Assembly: GCF_018614615.1 (NCBI RefSeq)
Contig: NZ_JAGGOK010000029.1
Location: forward strand, 154,638 to 218,637
Source of the DNA: Streptomyces sp. ISL-100
Lineage (GTDB): Bacteria > Actinomycetota > Actinomycetes > Streptomycetales > Streptomycetaceae
DNA: 64,000 bases
Direction: 5' to 3'
The notes beneath the pieces are model-generated. The model was not told where the DNA came from. It saw only the letters and a list, made by a program, of their open reading frames with translations, and ran no database searches. Both the position numbers and the translations under genes were made by a program. Positions 29,210-35,992 of the stretch are shown here, piece by piece; position 1 is the first letter of the stretch; each line of letters starts with the position of its first letter.

Positions 29210-29871
29210 ACCGCCTCCGTGGGCTGGAGCAGGGCGGCGATCCGGTACGGCATCACCGGGTCCGCGAGGAGCGCGGCAGCGTCCTCGGGAGTGTCCAGGT
29301 CCCGCAACGGGCGGAGCAGTTCCACACTCAGTCCCTCCTCGGCGGCGACTGCGCAGGTAGCGGCCAGGACCTTGTCCGTACTCCACAGGGCCGCATCGAT
29401 ACCGAACAGCCCGGCGTGCGGGTGGCGCATGCCGATCAGGTAGTAGCCGCCGTCCAGCGCCGGGCCGAGCACAACCTCCTTGTGCTCCAGTGAGGAGAGG
29501 GCGACGGTCAGGTGGTCGCGGGTCAGAGTCGGCGCGTCGGTGCCGATGACCAGCAGCGGCCCCGCACCGTCGGCGAACGCCTCCACCACCGCAGAGGTGA
29601 GCCGCTGTCCGAGGTTCTCGCCACGCTGCACCACCAGGCGGACGCCGGGAAGGATAACGTCGCCTGGGCTTTCCTCGCCCACTCCTGGCGCGTACGCCAA
29701 ATAGGTGCGCAGTCCGTGCGACGACGTCATCTCCAGGGTGTGCCGGATCAGTTCGGCCTGGAGGACGGCACAGCCGTCTGGGCCGAGCAGCGGGTGCAGC
29801 CGGGTCTTGACCGTGCCCGCCCGGGGTGCTTTCGCCATGACCAGCACCGAGGGTGTACGCCGCGTACTCAT
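29206..29871 (-). CDS. DUF2064 glycosyltransferase of the arsenosugar-associated (TIGR04282) type
   Basis: A 221-residue GT-A-like nucleotidyl/glycosyltransferase: VLVMAKAPRAGTVKTRLHPL (nucleotide loop), LLVIGTDAPTLTRDHLTVAL, VVLGPALDGGYYLIGMR, and LRDLDTPEDAAAL. Proteins of this type pair with the family 2 enzyme next door in arsenosugar gene neighbourhoods. It overlaps both neighbours by four bases (ATGA junctions), so the phosphorylase, this gene and the GT2 gene are tightly coupled. Confidence 0.88.
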   Translation of the reverse strand: MSTRRTPSVLVMAKAPRAGTVKTRLHPLLGPDGCAVLQAELIRHTLEMTSSHGLRTYLAYAPGVGEESPGDVILPGVRLVVQRGENLGQRLTSAVVEAFADGAGPLLVIGTDAPTLTRDHLTVALSSLEHKEVVLGPALDGGYYLIGMRHPHAGLFGIDAALWSTDKVLAATCAVAAEEGLSVELLRPLRDLDTPEDAAALLADPVMPYRIAALLQPTEAV

Positions 29872-30656
29872 GCGCCGAACCGGTAGACGGTGCCGACCGG
29901 TGCCACGAGTTCCAGGCCCGGCAGGGCATGGGCGGCCAGCGCAGCGAAGATGTCCTTGCTCGCAGCCATCCGGGCCAACAATGCTTCGACCGGCTCGGGT
30001 TGCGGTGCGACGCCGTTGGCGTAGTCGGTGACAAAGCCGACCAGGGCCATCGGCAGCTCGGCCTCACCGGCCAGCACTACCTCCGGGCCTGCCGTCTGGC
30101 TGACCGCGGTGACGCCCGCGGCGGCCAGCGCGGCGATCTCGGGGCGGCTGTTGAAGCGGGGGCCGTCCACATACCCGTACACCCCGCTCGTGACAACAGG
30201 CGTGCCGGTGTGTGCGGCAGCCGCGATCAGGGCCCGGCGCAGCGGCTCGCTGAACGGCCGGTCGAAGATCCAGTGGCCGCGGCCGGCGGCGCCGGGAGAC
30301 TCGTACCACGTGCAGGCAGAGCCGTCGGGGAGCCGGTTGGCGGGGAAGTACAGGTCGTCAAAGACCACCAGGGAACCGGGCTCGGCGGCAGGGTCGACGG
30401 CGCCGCACACGGTGAGGGACACCAGTGCGTCGACCTTGCAGGCGAGCAGGGCGGCGAGGTTCGCCCGGTGATCCACCTGGTGCGACAGCCGGTGATGGCC
30501 GGTACCGTGCCGGGACAGGTGCACCAACTCAGCGTCATCCAGGTGGCCTTCGGTGACGGTGGCCTCGCCGTACTCGGTCTTGATCGTTCGCTGGGCCGCG
30601 TTCTCCAGTTGGGGCCAGTCGTAGCTGCCGGAACCGGTGATGACACCGATGCGCAT
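29868..30656 (-). CDS. MTA/purine nucleoside phosphorylase-family enzyme of the arsenic operon
   Basis: A 262-residue phosphorylase of the MTAP/PNP class. GVITGSGSYDW carries the phosphate loop, LSRHGTGHHRLSHQVDHRAN the family His block, TVCGAVDP the sugar site, and SQTAGPEVVLAGE and VTDYANG the purine site. In ordinary metabolism such enzymes cleave 5'-methylthioadenosine to adenine and a ribose-1-phosphate. Placed between a radical SAM gene and two glycosyltransferases, it would be well suited to remove adenine from a 5'-deoxy-5'-dimethylarsinoyl-adenosine. That substrate is an inference. Confidence 0.88.
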   Translation of the reverse strand: MRIGVITGSGSYDWPQLENAAQRTIKTEYGEATVTEGHLDDAELVHLSRHGTGHHRLSHQVDHRANLAALLACKVDALVSLTVCGAVDPAAEPGSLVVFDDLYFPANRLPDGSACTWYESPGAAGRGHWIFDRPFSEPLRRALIAAAAHTGTPVVTSGVYGYVDGPRFNSRPEIAALAAAGVTAVSQTAGPEVVLAGEAELPMALVGFVTDYANGVAPQPEPVEALLARMAASKDIFAALAAHALPGLELVAPVGTVYRFGA

Positions 30657-30659
30657 GGG

Positions 30660-32084
30660 TCACTTCTCCTGTGTGGCGGGACGGCGGACGGACGTACGGA
30701 CCTCGACGAGCGGGAGCAGCCTGCGCAGCTGGGCGTTCTCGGCCGGGTCGAGAACGGCGTGCTGCACACAGGCGGGCACCAGGGTGCCGTCCTGGGGGTG
30801 GGCCATGGCGTAGTGGCAGGCGGCCAGGCGCTCCTGGGTTTCGCGCAGCTTCGGGTCCTGGGCCTGCTCGCCGCGCTGCATCATCTCCCAGGCGGGCTCG
30901 ACGACTTCTGCGTCCATGAACTGATGCATCACAAAGGTGACCGGGCGGACGCGGAAGCGGTGGCGCAGCAGCCGCAGCACACCGACCCGGCCGGCCGTGC
31001 GGGCCAGCCACCGCAGCGCGATCACAACGGTGGACGGGTGACGGGCGACGACGCGGGCCAGCTTCGCGGCGAGCAACGCGGGCGGGGTGCCGGTGAAGCT
31101 GACCTTGCCGAAGTGGCGGAAGAAGCCGTCGCGCACGGCCAGATCGCGCGGGTCGTCCTCTTCGAGGAACGGGTACCAGCGTTTCCCGACGTAGAAGCCG
31201 TACGCGGTGCGGTTGCAGCGCACGTCACCGTTCTCGAAGACGTGATAGCCGAGCGTGCGGCCGGCGCCGCGCCCGATCTCCGCCCACACCGCATCCGGGG
31301 TGGCCTCGCGGTACTGCTCCTTCCAGCGCCGCTCATCGCCGAGAAAGGCGGCGGGCTGGAAGGAGAACATGCCATAGCCCATCCCCTGGCAGTCGCGGAT
31401 GACGTCAGCGATCTCGTCGAGGTTGCCGGGGGTGACGGTCATGTTGTGGGCGAGGAAGTACCGCACCCTGTGCTCGCGCTGCAGCTTTGCGAACATGTCG
31501 GCGAACCGCTGGCGGTAGGGGTTCAGCGCCTTCTCATTGGGCGGGCGTTCGATGCCGCGCCTGCCGTACATGAACTTGTCGAAGTGCGCGGCGAACGACA
31601 GCCGCGTGAGGCGCCGCTTGCTGTTGTCGCCGAGGGCCAGCTGCTCCAGGTAGGCGTAGTCGAAGTCGCCGTGGGTGAAGCTCATCGGCTCCCGGCCGTG
31701 CTGGCGCATGATCTCCAGGGTGGCGGCGTGGTCGTCGGGCGGGAGCAGACTCACCTCGCCGCCGATGAGCTGGGCGTGGGCGCGCGGGCCGCGCAGTGTG
31801 CGCAGCAGACGCATCTGGGCGGCTACTTGCTCCTGGGTGTGGGGGCCGTCGACGCGTACCTGGTTGGCGTCCTTCGAGTGGTAGCAGGGCGTGCACTTCA
31901 GGTTGCACTTGGGGAAGACGCCGTGGGTGCCTTCGCAGCCGACGCCGTGCTGCCCGATGATCTGGCCCGGCGTCTTGACGACGTCAGGCAGTTCGGCCCA
32001 CCGGCGTTCCATCGCCGCGACGAACTCCGGGTCGTAGGGCCGGGTGGCATGTTCGACAGCCCGCAGCCGCGCCATGATTCCCAT
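30660..32084 (-). CDS. Radical SAM enzyme of the arsenic operon
   Basis: A 474-residue protein with a CxxxCxxC 4Fe-4S motif, CNLKCTPCYH, at Cys60, Cys64 and Cys67, preceded by an extra Cys50 (HGVGCEGTHG). QLIGGEVSLLPPDDHAATL is the GGE SAM-binding element. The C-terminal half is helical and basic and includes HVFENGDVRCNRTAYG, RVRPVTFVMHQFMDAE and AHPQDGTLVPACVQHAVLD, with further cysteines that might hold a second cluster. It does not look like classical ArsS. I chose the ATG at 32084 (GGAG eight bases upstream). It lies between the MauE protein and the phosphorylase and is a candidate for the As-adenosylation step. Confidence 0.85.
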   Translation of the reverse strand: MGIMARLRAVEHATRPYDPEFVAAMERRWAELPDVVKTPGQIIGQHGVGCEGTHGVFPKCNLKCTPCYHSKDANQVRVDGPHTQEQVAAQMRLLRTLRGPRAHAQLIGGEVSLLPPDDHAATLEIMRQHGREPMSFTHGDFDYAYLEQLALGDNSKRRLTRLSFAAHFDKFMYGRRGIERPPNEKALNPYRQRFADMFAKLQREHRVRYFLAHNMTVTPGNLDEIADVIRDCQGMGYGMFSFQPAAFLGDERRWKEQYREATPDAVWAEIGRGAGRTLGYHVFENGDVRCNRTAYGFYVGKRWYPFLEEDDPRDLAVRDGFFRHFGKVSFTGTPPALLAAKLARVVARHPSTVVIALRWLARTAGRVGVLRLLRHRFRVRPVTFVMHQFMDAEVVEPAWEMMQRGEQAQDPKLRETQERLAACHYAMAHPQDGTLVPACVQHAVLDPAENAQLRRLLPLVEVRTSVRRPATQEK

Positions 32085-32119
32085 CGGGTAGATCTCCGTT
32101 CTCGGTATCGGACGAGTGA

Positions 32120-32578
32120 TCACGGCGCGGTCGTCCCGAGTGTCTGCCGGTCGGGTGTCGGGTCCGCCGGGGCGTGCGGCCTTCGGCGCGCGGCGCGCAG
32201 CAGCAGCCACGCGTACAGCAGCATCAGGGCGTCCTCCACGAGGACGAACCAGCGCAGCGGCTGAGCGAGAAAGGTGCCGAAGCAGCCGCAGTTGGCGATC
32301 GTCAGCCCCCGCGCGTACGCCTGGACGGCAAGCAGCGCCCACACCAGCGAGAGGGCCGTGTACATCCACACGGGGACGACCGCCTTGGAACGGGGCCGGG
32401 CCAGGAACCACACCCCGACCGCAGCCTCGGCCGCGATCAGCATCACCGCCAGAGCGGTGGAGGCGGCGCCGCTGGTCAGCCCGTAGGCGGTGAAGATGGA
32501 CGGCATGGCGGCGAAGGAGGCGAGCTGGCCGAGCGCCATCGCGGTCAGCAGCGCGCCCAGGACAAGTCGCAGGATCAT
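32120..32578 (-). CDS. MauE/DoxX-type redox membrane protein
   Basis: A 152-residue protein with four predicted membrane helices (starting ILRLVLGALLTAMALGQLAS). The periplasmic-type loop carries a cysteine pair in IANCGCFGTFL, as in MauE-like proteins that pass electrons or maintain thiol redox state. Its ATG overlaps the upstream flavoprotein stop (ATGA), suggesting that a flavoprotein-membrane redox couple serves the arsenic chemistry. Role inferred from neighbours. Confidence 0.82.
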   Translation of the reverse strand: MILRLVLGALLTAMALGQLASFAAMPSIFTAYGLTSGAASTALAVMLIAAEAAVGVWFLARPRSKAVVPVWMYTALSLVWALLAVQAYARGLTIANCGCFGTFLAQPLRWFVLVEDALMLLYAWLLLRAARRRPHAPADPTPDRQTLGTTAP

Positions 32579-33993
32579 GACCGCACCTTCCTGCGCAGGC
32601 CCAGCAGGGCGCCGGTGATCCGGCGGTGCGCGGCGAGCCGGTCGTAGACGTCGCTCAGCGCGGCGTGCCAGGGTCCGTCGGTGTAACTGGGGTAGGGGTG
32701 CACGGTCTTGGCGTACTGCGAGGGCGTCCAGCCCAGCCGTACCGCCGTGGCCAGGTGCGCGATCGTCTCCCCGGCGCGCGGGGCGACCACCGTCGCGCCG
32801 AGGATCCGCCCCCGTCCGTCCAGCACCAGGCAGGTGAAGCCGTCGGTACGGCCCTCGGCAACGGCCCGGTCCACCCGGTCGTGGTCCAGGGTGAGCGTGC
32901 GGGTTCCTTCGGCGGATGTCACACCGACGCGGGCGACCTCGGGGTCGGTGTACGTCACCGAGGGCACCGCGTCGTAGTCGATACGACGCCGCACCCCGAG
33001 CAGCGCGTCCGTGACGGCGGACGCGCCCTGCATTCCGCCAAGGTGGGTGAACGCCGACTTGCCGGTGACATCCCCGGCCGCGTAAATGCGCGGGTTGCTC
33101 GTCCGCAGCCGGTCGTCGGTCCTGACCTGGCCGCGCTCGTCCGTCTCCACCCCGGCTGGCTCCAGACCGAGGCCGCCGGTGTTGGCGCGGCGGCCGGTGG
33201 TGGTCAGGAGCCGGTCGTACAGGATCGGCCTGCCCGGCCCGTACACGGCGCCGTCGTCGACCTTCTCGGCCCGATAGCCGGTGAGGACTGTGATCCCCTC
33301 GGCCTCCAGTCGCTCGCGGACCAGGGCGGAGGCACGGGGCTCCTCGCGCGGCAGCAACCGGCCTGCGGCTTCCACGAGGGTAACTGTGGAGCCGAGGCGG
33401 GCGAAGGCTTGCCCAAGCTCGCAGCCGATCGGCCCGCCGCCCAGCACCACCAGCCGCTCCGGCAGTTCGGTCAGGCTCCACACGGTGTCGCTGGTCAGCG
33501 GGTCAGCTTCGGCCAAGCCGGGCACGGGCACCAGGGCGGGGGCCGATCCGGTGGCGATCAGCGCGTACCGGAAGGCCACCTCCCTGTCACCGGCGACCCG
33601 CAGTGCCCGCGGTCCCGTGAAGACGGCATCCCCATGGGCCACCTCGACGCCGAAGTCGTGCAGCGCCTCGGCCGAGTCGTGCGGCTCGATCACCCCGATC
33701 GCCTGTTTGACATGCTTCATGGCCGCCGCCAGGTCGGCGGGCCCATCAGGGGCCTGAAGCCCGTAGCGCCCCACCTTGCGTGCGGCCTGCACGTGGGCCG
33801 CCACATGCAGCAGTGCCTTGCTGGGCACGCACCCGGTCCACAGGCAGTCACCGCCCAGCCGGTCCCGTTCGACCAGCAGCGTGCGAGCGCCGAGGCGGCC
33901 GGCGGTGCGGGCTGCGGTCAGTCCGGCACTTCCGCCACCGATCACCACCAGGTCGTACGTCTCCTCGCCGCGCGGGGGATGCCCCATGCTCAT
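32575..33993 (-). CDS. MerA-like flavoprotein disulfide reductase, first gene of the arsenic operon
   Basis: A 472-residue pyridine nucleotide-disulfide oxidoreductase: FAD fold VVIGGGSAGLTAARTAGR, redox pair in GGDCLWTGCVPSKALL, second fold LVVLGGGPIGCELGQAFARL, AAGDVTGKSAFTHLGG, and the C-terminal dimer domain with HPYPSYTDG. The MerA-specific C-terminal Cys pair is absent (it ends LLGLRRKVRS), so it is not a mercuric reductase. In this operon it could reduce pentavalent methylarsenicals or regenerate a thiol. The second Met (33987) is an alternative start. It diverges from arsM across about 230 bases. Confidence 0.85.
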   Translation of the reverse strand: MSMGHPPRGEETYDLVVIGGGSAGLTAARTAGRLGARTLLVERDRLGGDCLWTGCVPSKALLHVAAHVQAARKVGRYGLQAPDGPADLAAAMKHVKQAIGVIEPHDSAEALHDFGVEVAHGDAVFTGPRALRVAGDREVAFRYALIATGSAPALVPVPGLAEADPLTSDTVWSLTELPERLVVLGGGPIGCELGQAFARLGSTVTLVEAAGRLLPREEPRASALVRERLEAEGITVLTGYRAEKVDDGAVYGPGRPILYDRLLTTTGRRANTGGLGLEPAGVETDERGQVRTDDRLRTSNPRIYAAGDVTGKSAFTHLGGMQGASAVTDALLGVRRRIDYDAVPSVTYTDPEVARVGVTSAEGTRTLTLDHDRVDRAVAEGRTDGFTCLVLDGRGRILGATVVAPRAGETIAHLATAVRLGWTPSQYAKTVHPYPSYTDGPWHAALSDVYDRLAAHRRITGALLGLRRKVRS

Positions 33994-34101
33994 CGGCCGC
34001 CTCACTCGCCTCTCGTCATCGTTGCGGCAAGGGAACCCGTTCGGGTGGCTCCCGCCTTCCCTCCGGGTACGACTCATTCGATACGGCACACGGCACCGCG
34101 T

Positions 34102-34121
34102 CGGGCACATCACCGTGCCCG
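34102..34121. promoter_or_regulatory. Inverted repeat in the arsM / arsenic-operon intergenic region
   Basis: CGGGCAC-ATCACC-GTGCCCG is a perfect 7-bp dyad with a 6-base spacer, between the divergent flavoprotein gene and arsM. It is a candidate operator for both. No arsR-type gene is adjacent; the nearest is in the mercury module, whose operators differ. Confidence 0.35.
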
Positions 34122-34223
34122 GCGTGTCCGCCTCGGGGGAATGCCGGCCGCCCCTCGGTGGGTTCCCGGCGCACGGCGGCACCCGCCCGCTCACACTTAT
34201 CGCCTTCGTCCCAGGGGAGAAAC

Positions 34224-35282
34224 ATGGCGACCGATGTATCCACCGGCTTCGTGACGGACGCAGTCAAGGACTACTACGGCAAGCTGCTGTCGTCCTCTCA
34301 GGACCTGAAGACCTCGGCCTGCTGCACCGCCGAGGCGCCGCCGCCCCACATCGCCGACGCACTCACCCGCGTACACGAGGAGGTCAAGGACCGCTTCTAC
34401 GGCTGCGGTTCCCCGATCCCCGCCGCGCTCGACGGCATCACCGTCCTCGATCTGGGCTGCGGCAGCGGGCGTGACGCGTATGTCCTCTCCCAGCTCGTCG
34501 GCCCCAAGGGCAGGATCATCGGCGTCGACATGACCGAGGAGCAGCTGGCCGTGGCCCGCCGCCGGCAGGACTGGCACGCGGAGCGGTTCGGGTGGGCCAA
34601 TACGGAGTTCCATCAGGGCTACATCGAGGACCTGGCCGGCGCCGGTATCGCGGACGACTCGATCGACCTGGTCGTCTCCAACTGCGTACTGAACCTCTCT
34701 CCGGACAAGCCGCGCGTGTTCCGGGAGATCTTCCGGGTGCTCAAGCCCGGTGGCGAGCTGTACTTCTCCGACGTCTTCGCCGACCGCCGGCTGCCCGCCA
34801 CGCTCATGGGCGACGCAGAGCTGGTCGGCGAATGCCTCGCCGGCGCGCTGTACACCGAGGACTTCCGGCGCCTGATGGCGGACTCCGGCTGCGCGGACGC
34901 CCGTACGGTCGCCGCCTCACCCATCACGCTGAGCAGCCCGGACATCGAGCGGAAGATCGGCTTCGCGTCCTTCACCTCGCGCACCGTCCGTGCGTTCAAC
35001 GTGCCGCTGGAGGACCGCTGCGAGGACTACGGGCAGGTCGCCGTCTATCGCGGCGTCCTCCCCGAACACCCGCACGCCTTCGACCTCGATGACCACCACC
35101 GCCTGCACACCGGCAAGCCCATGCTGGTCTGCGGCAACACCGCCGACATGCTCAGCCGCACCCGTTATGCTCCGCACTTCACCGTGACCGGCGACAGGAC
35201 GACGCACTTCGGCCTGTTCCCCTGCGCACCGGCCGACGCCGCAGCCACCAGCGGCACAGAGACATGGTCCGGCTGCTGCTGA
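34224..35282 (+). CDS. arsM: Arsenite S-adenosylmethionine methyltransferase
   Basis: A 352-residue methyltransferase that turns As(III) into methylated arsenicals. The SAM site is LDLGCGSGRDAYVLSQL. Cysteines match the functional set: Cys61 (FYGCGSP), Cys154 (VSNCVLNL) and Cys204 (VGECLAGAL), with the last two 50 residues apart as in characterised ArsM; Cys33-Cys34 (SACC) give the N-terminal pair. The C-terminal domain after residue 260 ends in WSGCC. ATG after GGGGAGAAAC. Divergent from the arsenic operon. Confidence 0.95.
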   Translation: MATDVSTGFVTDAVKDYYGKLLSSSQDLKTSACCTAEAPPPHIADALTRVHEEVKDRFYGCGSPIPAALDGITVLDLGCGSGRDAYVLSQLVGPKGRIIGVDMTEEQLAVARRRQDWHAERFGWANTEFHQGYIEDLAGAGIADDSIDLVVSNCVLNLSPDKPRVFREIFRVLKPGGELYFSDVFADRRLPATLMGDAELVGECLAGALYTEDFRRLMADSGCADARTVAASPITLSSPDIERKIGFASFTSRTVRAFNVPLEDRCEDYGQVAVYRGVLPEHPHAFDLDDHHRLHTGKPMLVCGNTADMLSRTRYAPHFTVTGDRTTHFGLFPCAPADAAATSGTETWSGCC

Positions 35283-35374
35283 CCGCATGCCGGGCCCGGC
35301 ATGCTCACCTCTCCGCCGAGAAGACCACCGACCCCTACGGCCCCAGTAACCGGGGACAGCCGGCCGAACCCTGT

Positions 35375-35572
35375 TCACGTGGGCGGATTATCGAGCTGGG
35401 CAGCCATCTCGTCGCGGCCGCTGCGCAATCCGGCCGCCGCTGTGCGGCCGACCTCGGTGAGTGAGACCAGCGTGGCGCGCCGGTCGGTGGGGTGCGGTTC
35501 GCGGGCGACGCAGCCGTCGGCCTGGAGGGCGTCCAGCAGACCGGTGACGTTGCGCGGGCGGCCGGCAGTCCC
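35375..35572 (-). pseudogene. C-terminal fragment of a MarR-family regulator
   Basis: The minus strand reads GRPRNVTGLLDALQADGCVA, then REPHPTDRRATLVSLTEVGR, ending DEMAAQLDNPPT and a TGA. This is the recognition helix, wing and C-terminal helix of a MarR regulator. The N-terminal helices and first half of the helix-turn-helix are missing; the next gene begins right at the break. Confidence 0.65.
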
Positions 35573-35820
35573 TACCCCGTGCCAGGGCTGTCCTCATCCC
35601 GGTCGCCGCCGGCACCAGGCAGCGGCACGTTGGAACTGCAGCCGTCCGGATCGGCCGCTCCACGACTGCGCATGACGTGACACCGCATGGCGTGGACGGT
35701 GGCCATCAGCACGAGCATCGCGCCCATGGTCACCAGCCATGCGTGGCGCAGCACACCGCCGACCACGATCAGACCGGCGCCGACGGCGATCAGCGGACCT
35801 GCACAGCGCAGCAGCATCAA
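35572..35820 (-). CDS. Small membrane protein
   Basis: An 82-residue protein with two predicted membrane helices (AGPLIAVGAGLIVVGGVL and AWLVTMGAMLVLMATVHA) and a hydrophilic tail containing a cysteine (DGCSSNVPLPG). Adjacent to the MarR fragment. Not recognised. Confidence 0.5.
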   Translation of the reverse strand: MMLLRCAGPLIAVGAGLIVVGGVLRHAWLVTMGAMLVLMATVHAMRCHVMRSRGAADPDGCSSNVPLPGAGGDRDEDSPGTG

Positions 35821-35992
35821 GGCTCACCGGTTTCCTTATGTATCCGTGGTGAGGCGGAGTGTCTGGCGGGTTCGGCTGTTGCGCGTGATCGTTTCTTCTG
35901 CCTGCCGCATATCCCGTACGTGGATTCGTGGATCGAATGCGTGACTTTCCTGCGATGGGTGTCGTTGATCGGATGACAGCACAGGGTGGGCG

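Noticed and set aside
32575..33993. Second mercuric reductase
   Set aside because: The active-site disulfide is present but the C-terminal Cys pair essential for Hg(II) handover is missing; the arsenic context fits better.
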